Counted from the stretch's first letter, positions 50,501-64,000 are shown. The stretch: DNA of 64,000 nucleotides from Centropus unirufus (GCA_013397695.1 VYZI01000193.1:510661-574660); one strand, 5' to 3'. The notes: generated from the letters alone by a model not told the origin. Translations and numbers: made by a program.

Positions 50501-52439
50501 AAAAAGCTGTATGTATCAGACCTATTCGTTCAGCTCCCTTTTCCATTTTTATCAAGCTGGTACTAGTAATATCTTTTCATTGCATTATTTAGTAGTGGGA
50601 CACTTCTTAAATTACTAAATCATCCCCTTATAAATATAGATAACATGCCTATCGTTGCTGTGTTTTCTGATTTTTATTCTAGTTAATATCAACAGCACAT
50701 TTGTACAAAGCTGTCTTCAAATAAAGCTGGGAGCAAAATATGAGGTACTGTGGATGAAAAATGATCTGTATAATATGCATTTGTATATTAATTAGCTTTG
50801 AAATTGTCTACTGTTACTCCTACGGCGTCTTTCACTCCCTGTTGCACTATTGCTCTCAGACTCATGCTTATACGCTTTGAAAGGAAATGTAAAGGTTCCA
50901 CACTGTCTCCAGGGCAGTAGCCTTGTGGGAGAGGTTTTCCCACAGTCTTTTTCTTATCAAAGAAATATGCAATTAAAACACAAAGAAAGTTCCTCTTTGT
51001 ATTCTTCTCCTGGGCTGGATTCTTAAATGTCTAACAGACTGTCGTAGCACTGTCTCCGTGGTCGAAGACACGTTGGTACAGGATAGACCTGACAGATGAA
51101 GGTAGGAGTCTGTCCCAGGTCTTCTCCCCCACTTTCCCCAAGGCAGTTCTTCTCGGCACAGTAACCTATTTCAGTCTTTGTGAGCTGTATTGCAAATCTC
51201 ATTAAAATATAATTAAAATGAAATACAATAAAACTTATATGACAGACTTGGTCAGAAGATGATCTATTAAATTCACGTTACCCCTAGGTGTTACTTTTTC
51301 ATTATAATTTACATTTGACTTGTATTTGAGAGCAGTTATCAGTTGCAACTAAATCTTAAGTTCTTAAAAAAAAAGAGATTTAAAAGCCTTATGTTTTTGG
51401 AAGATTTAATTCAGAGCCAGAATATTTTATGTATATATATGTTTTTGTTTTTTTTTTCAAAAGTCAGACTATGACTAATGTTCATTTTCTGAATTGAGAT
51501 GTCTTGGGTGCAAATAGAAATAATGTTGAATCTGCAGCTTATCTTTAAGGTTTAGTGTGCACTCCTGCAATGCTAGTAAACTTTTGTGTTGATTGGCTGA
51601 AACAGGCTTATATGTTCAAGGAAAGGGGTTAATTTATCATACTGGTTAGGTCCTAAAAAATGATAAATGCACAAGATGGGGATGAGTGTGGAACTCGGTA
51701 GGAAGCATCTGTGAACAGAGGAACTGAGGCTCTTCTGCTTGGAGATGCACAAGTTCAGGCATGAGGACAGGCCATGTTCTTTTGGTTCTGCCCCAGAAAA
51801 CAGGCTTGTGGCACTTCCCTTTCACCACTTTCGTATGATCCTTGTGTTCATCACCTACATCACATATTTAGGTCAGACGAGATGTATTTTATCAGACAGA
51901 GCCCTAATTCGCAATTTGAGCGGTTGTCAGGCCTGCTGCGAAAGCAGCAAGCTGGAATAAAAACTCCTCACAAGTCCTTGCTTGCTCTGTAGCTGCACAG
52001 GGTCCCATTCCCTTTGCCTGACCTGCTCAGATGTGACCGGTCTATGGCAGAGCAGGGCAGCGGAGCTCGTGTGAGAGTGAGATGGGAAATAAGCCACCCG
52101 GACTTCCGTTGAAGAACGTTATCCATTAGTCTGGTGTAGATCTAATGGTTAACACCATGAGGTTAGCAAGCAAAGAAGCCTTTCTCCGTTCCTTTCCTGG
52201 TGAGATACCAACCTTTTTTCATTAATTTCTATTGACCGGACGATTATTTTTTTTGTTAAAGTGAGCTTTTTAGGCCAAGAATTTTGATCGTAGTGCCCAC
52301 TTAGTACTAGTCAACTTTACTGTATGTGTGAAGGATGTTTTGGTAAAACCTCTCTCTTCCAAAGATTTCCTGTGCCCAGACCTTAGTCCTATTTCTACTG
52401 GTAAGGCAAGAGCCAGCCTACTAGGTGAGACCAAAGGTT

Positions 52440-53600
52440 GCACTATCACGGCTTCCAGGTTTGGGTTAGAAAGGATGTTAAGGGTCACCCAGTTCCAGCC
52501 CTACCTCATTGGGCAAGGGCACGTTCCACTGGACCAGATTGCTCATAGCCACATCCTATCTGGTCTTGAGCACCTCTAGGAAGGGGGCATCCACAGGTTC
52601 TCTGGATAACCAATTCCAGTGCCTCATCACCCTCACAGTAAATTTCTTCCTAATGTCTAATCTGAATCTATTTTCTTTCAGTGTAAATCTGTTCCCCCTC
52701 ATCCTATCACTACACTCCCTGAAAGAGCCCCTCCCTAGCTTTCCTCTAGGCCTCTTTTAAGTACTGGGAGGCTGCTATATGGTCTCCCCTGAGCCTTCTC
52801 TTGTCTAGGCTAAACATGCACAACTCTTTCAGCCTGTCCTTCTATGGAAGGTGCTCCAACCTTCTCAGCATCTTTGTGGCCCTCCTCTGGGGTCAAAATA
52901 ACAAATCTATATCCTTCCTGTGCTGAGGACTCCAGAGCTGAACGCAGTGTTCCAGGTGGGATCTCATGAGAGCAGAGTAGAGGGGGAGAATCACCTGCCT
53001 TGACCTACTGGTCATGCTTTTTCTGATGCAGCCCAGTATACAGTTGGTTTTCTGAGCTGCAGGCACACACTGCTGGCTTATGTTGAACTTCTCATCCACC
53101 AGCACCCCCAGGTCCTTCTATTCATGGCATCATTCTCAACCCAGCCTGTATTTGTACTTGGGATGGGCCTTGTTGAATTTCATGAGGTTACCCCAGGCCT
53201 GCCTCTCAAGCATGTCAAGGTCCCTCTGGATGTCTTCTCTTCCCTCCAACATGTCAACTGCACTACACATCTTAGTGTAGTTGGCAAACTTGCTGAAGGT
53301 GTACTCAGTTATGCTGTCCATAACTTTGACTAAGTCCCAATACAGACTCCTGAGGAACACCACTCATCACCTGTCTCCACTTGGACGTTGGGCCATTGAC
53401 CACAGCTCTTTGAGTGCAATCATCCAACTACTTCCTTATCAAACCAAGTGTTATATCTGTCAAATCTGTGTCTCTGCAATTTAGTGGCAAGTCAGTCATG
53501 CTGAACAGGGTCAAATGCTTTGCACAAGTCAGTATATGCTCTATTGGTATTGTTTTGGTGTTTCATACAGAAATCGACGATCCCCCTATGGTGGTGGTGA
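52440..53600 (-). mobile_element. CR1 LINE, C-terminal reverse transcriptase plus 3' end, decayed
   Basis: This is the largest element in the window, about 1.15 kb. On the + strand its 3' end begins near 52456 ('gtttgggttagaaaggatg') and runs through the classical CR1 order to the ORF2 region near 53.5 kb ('gtcaaatgctttgcacaagt'). Minus-strand frames preserve CR1 ORF2 pieces. One at 53136-53363 includes SKFANYTKMCSAVDMLEGRE, then IQRDLDMLE and LMKFNKAHP. One at 52893-53105 includes NISQQCVPAAQKTNCILGCI, then ILPLYSALMRSHLEHCVQLW and SPQHRKDID. The FADD-type catalytic box of the reverse transcriptase reads FANY, and frameshifts separate the pieces, so the copy is dead. The 5' part (ORF1, endonuclease, most of RT) is missing. 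Confidence 0.9.
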
Positions 53601-56600
53601 AATAGGAGTAAGAAATTAATTCAGTGACTTACAAACACATTGCCATAAGCTTTTGTGGCTTATTAAATGAGGCTTAATTTTAGTGAGACTTTCTTCTTTT
53701 AATACTGTGCTTTGAAATAAAGGTAAGTGGTTATTTTAAGCTTTTTGTTTAATCTTTAATCTACTAAAAAAAAAAAGTAAAAGCTTTTATCTAGGAAGGT
53801 GCTAAAAAGGGAGAAGTAATTCTACTTCCCCTAGTATTTTATTGGGAAACCTGCTCTCCATAGTTTGCAATGTAAAACTGAATTATCTGTCCTTCTTTGG
53901 TAAAATCTTAAACAACGTAATAACCAGAGTTTGTTGCTGCCTGAAAACCCTTCGCACCTTGGCAGCCTTTGTTGTTTATTTGTAAGATCTTGGCAAAGTG
54001 CTCTTAGAGTGGGCAAGTGTTTTCCTTGGGTGTACGTGCCCAACTAGCTGACCATGTGCATGTAAGTACTTGTGTGTTTTGAAATCTGTCGCTGGTACTG
54101 TAAAGTCTTCCAGCCATGACACACTTTTTACACTATGTCTAAGGTCTTGAAAGCAGTAATTTCAGGGATTGAAAACCAAACTTCAATTTGGAGGATAATT
54201 GGCAAAGATCCTGTGATTTGTTCAACCCTGCCTCCTCCTCTGTGCCCCCAGAAGAGCCTGTGACTCTGATAGCAGAGTACTTTGGCTCCTCACAGGCTTT
54301 CCCTTCCGATCGTACCAGCCTTCGTGCCATTGATTCTAATCTACTCCCACTACTGCTGTGTGCAATCGCTCTCCCTTAGCTTAGACAGTGCAGAGGCTGA
54401 AATGCCCATCCAAGGTGAAAGGCTGGATGAGATAAGTCAGAGCGGCTGTGGTGGCATAAAGGGTTCCTGCTCAGGGCTTGGCACTGGCCCTGCCTGGACT
54501 TGAGCTGGCTCCTGCTGGCTCCAGATGGGATGTTTCCGCTCTGCAGTCCTCGGCAGGTGCCAGAAGGAGTTTGGCTTAGGTTCAGCATTAGATCCAAGCC
54601 AGCCTCATGCATTCATGCATTAAATGTGAAAGCTAACAAGCTGTTTTGGAGTTTACAGTGCTCGGTGCATCTAAACTCTTTCCAGGTAAGCAGCTTGAGA
54701 GCCCAGACATCTAGTCAAACTGCCTACCCCTCCTCATGCCTGGCAGGATTTTCTAGCCCAAGGCTATCACACTGCCCCTTAAGTAGACGTGCTGTTCCTC
54801 GCTGGATATCTGAAAGGCCACAAGGTAGACAAATTTTCACACAGAGCTGCTTTACATGGCTGTAATGATGCTGGGCTCACCTGTTCCACAGTGCCTCTAA
54901 TACTGGGAGCAGCAGCATGGAAGAGGCCAGCTTACCTCGGCTGTCACCATGGGAGATGGAAAATTCTAGCACTCAAACTGCTTCAGGCATAGCTATGCTA
55001 TTCCATCCTTTCTTTGGAGACATATGGTGAGAGATAAAGCAGTTGAGGCAGTCTGAGGCTGAACAGTGCCCCAGTTTAATATTAAAAATAAAAGTGAGTA
55101 CAGATAGCTTGTAATCAATGGGGGCTGCAGATAAGAATTAAGAGATAGGAAAATAGAAAATAGTATGTCAAACATGTGTCTTTGCTTATGAGAGAGAAGT
55201 GTCTTCAGCAAGGGAGAAGAGAATGGGAGTAGTGAGGTTTCCTGGCTGTGAACCCTGGACTGTTCCTCTGTCTTTCCAGTTGATAGTATTTTGACAGAAA
55301 CGACTCGGGGGTCTAATCTGCGTGGTCTGTCCTCCAAGAAAAATACCTTATTCTAGCTCAATGTCCTAGGTCATAATAAATGACACCTTCTGGATCTTCT
55401 GAGTGCCCTAGGGAGGAGTTTCTGACACTTTCTATACTAATGATTTTTTTGTGTGCTAGAGCTTTAAGTGACCCAGCTACAGCAAGAGGAATTGAAAGCC
55501 CTCTCAAAGGGTAATGGCTTCCTGGGCATGAGAACGGATGGGTTATGCTTTGTCAGGGAGAAGCAGGTGTTGAAACAGGAATGGAGTGGTGTTAATATAC
55601 ATAGGACGATTGAAGTCTCCACGATGTTTGGGTCCTAAATTACTACCTGCCATCCCATTCTCCCAACACCAACTCAAAAGTAAAATGAGGAAGTATCTTC
55701 CCCTCCTAGGGAAGTCGTTGCTTGCAATCAAGGACAGAAGCTTCTCTCTGGACTGCCTCGTGGAATTTGGGGTTTTAAATATCATTCAGGTTGGAAGTTC
55801 TGGTTAAATGTTTACCTAGATGAAGTAGGGAGAGAGACAGAAAATACATGTGCTTTTTGCAGCTCAAACTAAAGAATAAGTTTGTCTAGATTTACTCATT
55901 CTACTTAGCTTTAAGAGCAGTAGTTGCAATGTAATGTGTTTTTGCTTAAGCTATCAAGGCTAAGAAACTAAAACCTTCAAGAAGCAAAGGTGTGTTTTAG
56001 ATGGAGAAAAGCCATTGGTACCTGTGATATAAAACTTCAGCATATGTGTTTGTAGTTGAAGGCTGAGCACTGGGATACTTTTAAATTGGAGAAAAAGGCT
56101 TGGTGTTTCAGGGTGCCTTTCAGTAGTGTAAAACTTTCATGTCATTTATTGAAGTATGGGAAGACATGGAAAGCAGAACTTGGGTGCCAGGCTCAGCAGG
56201 GATTCTTATGACTTTCTTTCATGTTTCCTTCCTGCTTAGTTTCTCCTACATAGAGAGAAATATCTTCTTATGCTGCCACATAGCCTCAGTATTTTAGGCA
56301 ATGTGTGTGTCTGATAGGCATCATAATTTCTTCAGTAAGTAATTGTGAGTGACTAAAGATACTCTCTTTTTTTTTTTCCTCTGCAGTATTTGATATGCTA
56401 CTCTTTAGAGAAAGCTAAATAACTTTGTTTTCAGCCTATTACAAAAACTGGTCATTATTGCCCTGTATTGAATTCTAGGGGGTAATATTGTTTCCGATTT
56501 TCCTCTTCTCTGTGCAAGACAGCCGAAGATGCATGTGTATTAGAACCACCTTTGTTACAATAATCAATGAGTTTCAAGATGATTTATAGAGGACAGTGGG

Positions 56601-59600
56601 TGATCCCTCTGTGCCGGAGCGTCCTTTGTACTCCTAAGGATGGCGTGTCAGTGTGCTATGACAGTGAGTGGGCTGTAAAGACCAGCGGTTCATACAAGGT
56701 GATTCACAGAGCACTGAAACAGGGTGATTTCAAATGAGGCTTTCCTGAGTTTAGTTTCATTATGTGGAGAAACATTTTCTGCAAGTACAAATGCTGTGGT
56801 GAGAATATGTGAAATATTTGTTACTGTACATTTAATATAAAGTATTAAACCGGCTTGAGACAGTTCTTGAATTTGTCTTGAATTTGCTTTCCCTTTGCTT
56901 TGTAAAGTGTATTGCCTCATTTAACTTTCTGGCCCTGACAATAAAGACCTTGGAAGGACTTTTGTCTATCTCCAGACAGATGATGCAAGGCATAAATAAA
57001 GCCTTGGGAATGTCTTTAGTGTCTTTCTTAGTGAAACCTGAAAGGCTGATGTTTTTAACTAGCAGGATTTCAATAGACTTGCATCACTGTTGGAGCCCAA
57101 GTATAATTTTTTTTTCCTTGGTGTACTCTAAGTGATGTAATGTGAAATACTGTAACTCTTTTTTTTTTTTCCTGAGACAGAAAAGCACCCATGGCATCTT
57201 AGTGCTGGTTTCAGCATTTTTTTCATGTGAAGGAGGATGATGGCAACCTCCAGTTCAGATAATGATTCCCAGTCAATCATAATTTGTGAGAATGTGCTTT
57301 ATGAAAAATCCTAGTTTTTCCTGGCATCATTTTCCATTGATTTAATAGCTGACTTGATCTCTCTGGGCTGTGCTAAGGTGTCTTGCTTTGGAAGTCCTCT
57401 GTATCTTCAATTATATTTTTTCTGCCTGCTACAGGATTGTAATACATTTTATTGCACTTTCTAGCAATCAATGATTCTAGTCAATCGTCAGATATTGTTT
57501 GAAAAACTCATCCCCAGATGACCTCTCAAGGAGCTTTGAATCTGTGTTCCTTCTAGCACTAGACATAAGTTATATTTTGAGCAGAGTGAAAAGAACTTTT
57601 AGTCAATTTGTAAGGAGATGCATACTGAATTTCTTTTATACACAGAATACTTAGAGTTTTTAAGGGAGAAAATATTCTGCTTTTTTCCCAGTTTTATTAG
57701 GTTGAATTTATACTGTGTGATATCTCTGCTATTCAGATGCCACTAGAAGATGATGATACAGAAAAGTGGAAAAAAACAGGAAGTGATGTAATAGAGGAGA
57801 GTTGGGTTCTTTTACTTAAAGGCCATCTCCTTGTTCAAAACACTAGTTCTCGACAAAGAAGCTTTTTCTCAAATGAGCATCACATGAAATAGAATATTTC
57901 GTTACACTTCTAAAAGAGCAGATTCTAAAGGAAAGCAGATTACTGTTGTCTATTCTCTAGATTTCCATATTGATTTTTAGCTTGATTGTTTAAATGTCAA
58001 TTAGTAAATGGTTTTGCAGCTTTTAATTATTTAAAATTCTTAGAGGAAATATCTCTACATCAACAGATAATCTGTGAAACCTGATAGGATGACTGGTAAT
58101 TCAAGTAAAGCAAGTATCACCTAACAGTTGTTTTCTAATAAGCCATAACAACCTCCAAAAACTTGACTAATTTCAGTAATTAATATTTTAAGAGACCTCT
58201 TCAGAGTGTCTGTCTAATGATTGGATCTGAGACCAATATATAGTTATATTCTGCGAATGCCATTAATTTTGAGGGGTATCTTCCTTGTTATTTTTGTCAA
58301 TAGCGTCACTTTCATCACCATAAACAAATAAAAAAGAGTTCGGTTATTTATTTTTTTATGCACTAGAAGTCTTCATCGTATCTCTTCAGAAAGTGGGAAA
58401 GGACAATTATGGCCAGCTATTTCAGAAATAAATATGATCAAACACTAACTTTAATGTATAGTTTGTGCATTTACAAGTTTAGCATCTGTCAGTAATATTG
58501 GAAAGCTAGAAAAAAATATTTAAAAAACCCAACACCATATTTAGTGCAAATGGTATATATACAGGCCTTTTTAAAAGGGTTAAAATTCAGAGTATTCTAA
58601 TCCTCCATGCTTATTACACTGATGAAACAATTCACCATAAGGATACATTTGCACATGCAGCACGTCACTGTGTGAATTACTCAAACTCTTGTCATGTGGT
58701 CTCGGTCCTGGTGTGTAACTTGCAGGTGACCAATGAAGGAAACTGTCCATGCAAAATTTCTGGAAGAGCTTCTTCCTACACACAGTCAGTTGGTTTGAAT
58801 CTTAACTTTTATACGAGGAGTTGGTGGCAGTGAGGTGTCTGAACAGGTACAGAAAGGTATCCCTGCAGAGAAGAGAAGCCAGCAGAAGGATTAGAAAGCA
58901 AAACAAACCAAGAGAAGGGAAGGGTCTGTGTTGGACCAGACATGTGACTTTTAAAACTCTTACACACCTGAATGAGAGAACTTGAATCAGTAGTTGGTGT
59001 GTCTTGTCCTCACGCTCAAAGCCTAATTTTAAGGGTTTGACTTTTTAATGTGAAAAAGCTTCTATATGCTCTGTGAAAGGCGAAGCATCAGTTTTGAAGC
59101 ACCCAGTCACTTAGTGTTCTCTTCCAGGGGGTTAAGTTTTTAAAATTGGAAAACAGTTCTTGTCTGGATTGAGATGCTTCTTTACACAGAGTGGGTTCCT
59201 AGCCCCCACATTGGGAATTTCCTACAAAGTTTGACTTTCTATATTGCCTGCTCTGAGTTAAAAAGTTTATGTAGATTTTTCTCAAAATGTAATCAAACCC
59301 AGAAATTGAGCAGAAGGGAGTGGGAGAAGAAATTAATTTAAAATACAAATCTCTGCCTACCATGCTTGAACCATAAAATGTTCAAGTGACTCTTTTAAAG
59401 GTTTATTGCATGATTTCAAGAACCATATACTTATTGTTTCTAATTATTGATCTGTTTAATTTATTGTAAATTGAGCGCACACAGCTTATGCACAAGTCTG
59501 ACTTATATGGTTGTGCTTAGCTGTGTGTATTGCAGAGTTCCTTATCCTTAAAAAATACCATACTGTGGATATGTGGCAGAGGCTTGCTTTTGTTAAAGTC

Positions 59601-60455
59601 AGCCGCCTGGAACTTCTCAATTTGGTGAATCATGTAGGATGGTGCAGTGATTAGATGCCAAGTCACGATTCAGCGCTTTGAGCTAATTTTACTTCCAGTG
59701 TGCTGCTTTTGAATTTAAAGCTCTTCTCCTTGGCACTGGTATGTTACAGACAGGAAAGGAGACCTTCTTTAGCTGCTCAGTGCCGCTCCTTGCTGCTGGG
59801 CTCCTTGCTAGGGGGTCTGCACGGTCCAGCACAGGCTGCCTGGACCTGCACTGCGATTCGTGGCTTCCAAGTTCAGGCTCTAAAGATCCTAGCTGCTTCT
59901 CCAGTCGTTTACTGGATAACATATATGTATGTAGTAAAGGATAAGCTTCTTCCTTGATACTTATGCTTGCAGCAGTTCTAAATCCAAAGTAGGCTGCTAG
60001 AAACTTGGGAACGCTGAGCTGAAAGTCAAGTATTACTTGCTTTGAGCAAAGCGGATGCTGCTGAGTTGTCTGAGTAAGCTTTGTGCTGCACCAGTTCTGC
60101 ATGAAGCTTTTTCTCCAGTGTTTTTTAAAAGCAGTTGAGAACAATTTTAAGACTTCATCACTTTGAAGAAAATTACACCTGAAGAAACAGTTACACAATG
60201 CTGAGGTAAAATTAGAGCTCTGTTCAGACCTGGAGATGAGTTTTTGTTACACGCTCATTCCTGTTTTGAATTATTTCAATTCAACCGGGCACAGTGATAT
60301 AAAATTGCATGAAATAAATATTCCTTTTAACACTTGATTGTGTCTACTTCTTTATTGGTAAAACTGATTATTAGTGCTGTCTAGTTTTAAAGCTGCCTGA
60401 CAATAGTGTTTGCCGCAAGCTAAATTTGTTTGAAAATCTTCAGTCAAAGTGAAGG

Positions 60456-60500
60456 TAATGAAAGGTTATTTAATGAAAGGTTATTTAATGAAAGGTTATT
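60456..60500. repeat. 15-bp tandem repeat, three perfect copies
   Basis: The unit taatgaaaggttatt is repeated exactly at 60456, 60471 and 60486, and a fourth copy breaks down after 'taa'. The period is a multiple of three, so an overlapping frame reads a repeated NERLF peptide, but no gene is supported there. Confidence 0.92.
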
Positions 60501-63419
60501 TAAAAAACAGACAGCTTTTTTTTTTAGAGACCTTTACCTTTCTGCCAAAGATTGCTATTTTGCTGTATCCATGAATGTTTACTTATTATTAAAAGAACCC
60601 TTGATAAATTTCAGCTTATCCATTTTCAGTAGTACTGCAGAAGTTTTAACAATACTGTATCTACACTGAATGCATCCCAGAGCATACCTGCAGGTGTCTG
60701 AAAAGGCTTTCTTTGAATTTATAGTAGTAAACTCTTTGGGGTTGGCCAAGTCTGGAGCTTGGCAAAAGAGCTGGTGTTTCAGGAGGGAAAGGAAGTTTTT
60801 CCTTTGGTTAATAATGTTGCTTGTCAGTAATTTAGGGGGATGAAAAGCTGGTAATGTGGAGGAGCAAGTGGAGTCAGCAGGAGGGTGAATGGATAGGCCC
60901 AGAGTCCATGGGAAGCTGATGAAACTGGGACTGGGAATTTCTAGGCAAGAAGGGGATCCTTGGCTGGTAGGTGACCAGAGCTGAGGGGCTGGCTCAGCAC
61001 TGGTGAGGGCTGCATCCTCTTGCAGCATGCCCACTTCCACACCATGTAGCTTTTTGATGCTGGGTCTCCTCCAAGTCCTATGAAGTAATCCTGTGCCTTG
61101 AATCATTGAATCGGTTTGGAACACTCAATTCCAAGTGCCTGGTATAATGTTAAGTCTAGCTGCAGCTCAGTAGGATGTTCTTTTTTATAGTATGGATTGG
61201 TTATGCATGTTATGTGTTCTGGGGATCATCAGAGTGTATTTGTGACAGGGGCTGCCTAGGATGGTGGTGTCGCTGAGCACTATTGAATGAAAAAGTCATG
61301 TTCTATGCCCCCATAAAGTAATGCCCCCAAGTGTAGTGATATTTTTGAAAGCTAACTGAAGATACCCAGCAGTATGGATAGTCAAGCAGCTCGGTGTTCA
61401 TGCTCCTGCACATGCTCCATGTGTGAGCAGTATGCATGTGTTCAATGTGACCGATTTGACAAAGAGATTAGGCCTGTGAAGCTGGAGGGTGGAGCGTAAA
61501 GGATTGGCTTGAAGGACTGGAAGCTTGTTTATGCACAGGGATTTGGAGCAGATAAGAGTAAAAGCTGGGAAGAGAGGCGATATCAAGGGAAATCCTGAGG
61601 AACTGAAAAGCTGAAGCGTGATTAGTTGACAGCATGAAACAAGGTTAAGGAGTGGCAGTATATGGAGAGAGGGAACACAGATGTACAAAAAGTTCATCAA
61701 GGCTGAAATGTGCTTCTGGACAATAGCCATTACACAGCTTCAAAGGTTGACTTCAAAATTTTGGGCTCACCTTTCTCCTCCTGTGTAATCCACTGTAGAA
61801 GCATAAATTGTCTCTTCCACTGATGGAATTTTGCAAAGAGAACTTTGCTTTTTGATGTTTGCTTTCTTTAGAGGTAAGGTCATTATTTAGATCGCTTGTA
61901 ACCGACCTAAAGTTCCCAACTTTGCTTTTAGGCTACGTCATTATTTATAGTAATGCCCTCTCTCAGCATTTTTATCTCCAAAAAATTCTCTTAAAATCCA
62001 GTATGAAGGTTTTGTTGGATGAAAATGGAAAAGCTCCAAAACAAAGCACTCAATAGAAACTTTAGAATACATTTGCAAGTGTGATAGGGCTTTAGTCTCA
62101 TAATACATGTGCATTATAATCATTACATGATAAGGCATGCAGAAGTTGATATAATAAACCATCTGATTATATAAGGGGCAGGGATGAAATCGTTGCTGGA
62201 AAATTTGATTTAATTATTGATATGGGTACAGAGATCAGCTTAAAGATAACAGGTCATCCTGCCATATGCTGTTTATGAAATGTATATGGACTTGGATGGT
62301 GGGGGAAGCACACGCAGAAGGAGCTGGCAGACACTCCCAGAGTGTCAAATAACAAAATCTTCTGGAGAAACACTTTGCAGAAACTCCCACATTGCTTAGG
62401 AGTGAATCCTCTATTGCTTCTAGCATGGATGACTTGCCTTTCTATTTTCAGATATGTACTGATAATTTTATGGGTCTCTTTTTCGCCTTCATCTCCCAGA
62501 GTTAGTGTTTGCAGCATTGCTGAACCCCCAGCTTTCAGACTTAGTGATGCCATCACTGTGGCACTGCAGGATGCTCTGCCAACTCTTTTCCTGTCAGTCA
62601 GCGGGGGTTTGCAGCACACAGAACCTCAGTTCCCGCTGCCCTCCAGGAGGGCACAGAGCTTGGCAGCTTTAATCACCTGCCAGCTCACAAAAACATTTTG
62701 GGTTTTCCAGCCTTGTAGCCAAGATCAAAATCATCTCTAGTGGAAGTTTGCTTTTGTTAGCATTCCTTGACCTTCCTCTTGGGACAAAAGCTATCCCCAG
62801 ACATTGTGAGGGAAGAAATTTTCTTCGCTATTTTATGCTTTGTCACTTATTGGAGAAGCCAGGTGGTTTCTATGGATTGCTCACCTTCTCAACAGGTTGT
62901 GAAAATGTGATGCCCTGTAGCCTTGACAGGTGCTACCAATATATGTTTTTTGATGCAAAATGAAAATATCTTACTGTCATTTTACACAGAGTACTGCAGA
63001 CTGTGTTATTCTAGTTTAGTTAGTCTACCTCTTTTTCCAGGGTTTCAATACCCAAGTGCCTGGAGTAGCTGCAAAAATCCAGATGTGTTTCTCTCTTGCC
63101 TCTGATATGTAAAAAGAAGACTATGCTCTGCAGTGATTTCAGTAAATGTAGCAGAGGTTTTTTGTACGGGAGGATAATTGAGACTCGGGCATGTTGAGCA
63201 GAGAGCACTTCTAACACAGGTACCTTGCAGTGCTTGCTAAGAAAGGGGCATAACTTACACATGTGGATTCTGGCCACTGCTGGTATTTCAGAAGTGCTTA
63301 CTTGGACAGGTTAGGAAGTGACGTCAGAAGAATCAGGCTGGGGAGAGGGTTCAGAGTCCTGGGAGTTGCAGAATGAGGGGGAAGCAGTAAGTAGAAGCAA
63401 ATAAGCCTGGACCATGCAG

Positions 63420-63838
63420 AACAGAGTGAAGAAAGGATCCAGAGAAGAGCAACAAAGCTGGTGAAGGGGCTGAAGAACAAGTCTTACAAGGAGCGGCTGA
63501 GGGAGCTGGGGTTGTTGAGCCTGGAGAAGAGGAGGCTGAGAGGGGACCTTATCACTGCCTACAACTGCCTGAAAGGAGGTGGGTGCTGGTCTCTTCTCTC
63601 AAGTGGCAGGGGATAGGACAAGGGAGAATGGCCTCAAGCTGTGCCAGGGCAGGTTCAGGTTGGACATTAGGAAAAAAGTTTTCACCAAAAATTCATCAAG
63701 TGCTGGCAGAGGCTGCCCAGGGAGGTGGTGGAATCGCCATCCCTGGACGTATTTGAAAGATGGGTAGATGAAGTACTTGGGCATATGGTTTAGTGGTGGA
63801 CAGGTATGGTTTGGCTCAATGATCTCAGAGGTCTTTTC
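63420..63838 (+). mobile_element. CR1 LINE 3' region, sense orientation
   Basis: The CR1 order is clear on the + strand: 'gatccagagaagagcaacaa', 'tacaaggagcggctgaggga', 'ttgttgagcctggagaagag', 'gaccttatcactgcctacaa', 'aggttggacattaggaaaaa', 'gaggctgcccagggaggtgg' and, near the end, 'tttggctcaatgatctcaga'. The terminal ATTCTATGA-type end is eroded after about 63838. It is a 5'-truncated copy of moderate age. Confidence 0.88.
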
Positions 63839-64000
63839 AGTAGACCATAAACTGTACCATATTAAGTGAGGTATGAAACTTTTAGAATACTCTGTAAAAT
63901 AATCTTTAATTTTCATTTTTTAAATAACTCCAATTATTTAGACTTTGTGGTGATCGGAATTTTATTACATTGCATATAAACATAGGAGAGGTGAAGGAAC

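Larger units (their letters stand above)
29702..64000 (+). other. NRCAM: Inferred 5' part of the NRCAM first intron
   Basis: About 34 kb of mostly AT-rich non-coding sequence follows the island. I looked for the NRCAM N-terminus and for immunoglobulin or fibronectin III exons and saw none. That fits NRCAM's long 5' introns but does not prove them. Contents that I can name are listed separately: CR1 pieces, one SINE-like remnant, tandem repeats and homopolymer tracts. The remaining stretches (about 30.6-32.7, 32.8-36.8, 37.8-42.6, 42.8-47.4, 47.6-52.4, 53.6-60.4 and 60.5-63.4 kb) hold nothing I can assign. The longest open frames there (59689-60198 and 60579-61124, both minus) have no recognisable domain. 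Confidence 0.45.

Noticed and set aside
59689..60198. Minus-strand open frame of 169 codons.
   Set aside because: No family resemblance, and overlapping plus-strand frames of similar quality exist. The length is explained by a locally GC-richer patch.
60579..61124. Minus-strand open frame of 181 codons.
   Set aside because: It has no recognisable domain and no splice or promoter context. A rough estimate for this much sequence in six frames makes a frame near this length possible by chance.

Overview
The window looks like a bird nuclear chromosome. Gene density is low, and several truncated CR1 LINE copies of avian type lie on both strands. Only one protein-coding gene can be read directly: the last two coding exons of PNPLA8 (calcium-independent phospholipase A2 gamma), on the + strand at 8109-8304 and 10351-10625. 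The reading frame joins cleanly across the intron and ends in a peroxisomal SKL tail.

Layout: 1-8108 is PNPLA8 intron, carrying an avian interspersed repeat at its left edge and two old CR1 pieces. 8109-11000 holds the PNPLA8 3' end, with a short 3'UTR and an AATAAA signal. About 11.0-28.2 kb is an intergenic spacer with no gene I can support. About 28.24-30.17 kb is a CpG-rich island with GC boxes, a large ATGG microsatellite, an 85-base assembly gap, and a CAG/GAG-rich candidate 5'UTR exon ending at a good splice donor. In vertebrates the gene that follows PNPLA8 in the same direction is NRCAM, so I infer that the island is the NRCAM promoter and first non-coding exon. About 29.7-64 kb would then be the 5' part of its very long first intron. 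No NRCAM coding exon (immunoglobulin or fibronectin domain) is visible, so this name rests on gene order alone.

The intron holds CR1 pieces at 30.2, 30.5, 36.8-37.7, 52.4-53.6 and 63.4-63.8 kb, a probable ancient tRNA-derived SINE at 42.7 kb, and small tandem repeats. The CR1 at 52.4-53.6 kb keeps a readable but broken reverse-transcriptase C-terminus. The locus at 36.8-37.7 kb joins an SGNH-esterase-like fragment directly to a CR1 3' end.

Most other open frames of 60-180 codons show no family resemblance, and their lengths are about what chance gives in this much sequence. I found no CRISPR array, operon, tRNA gene or new multi-gene system. The points most worth checking are the microsatellite and gap at the inferred NRCAM start, the esterase/CR1 junction, and a few unexplained palindromes and composition blocks.
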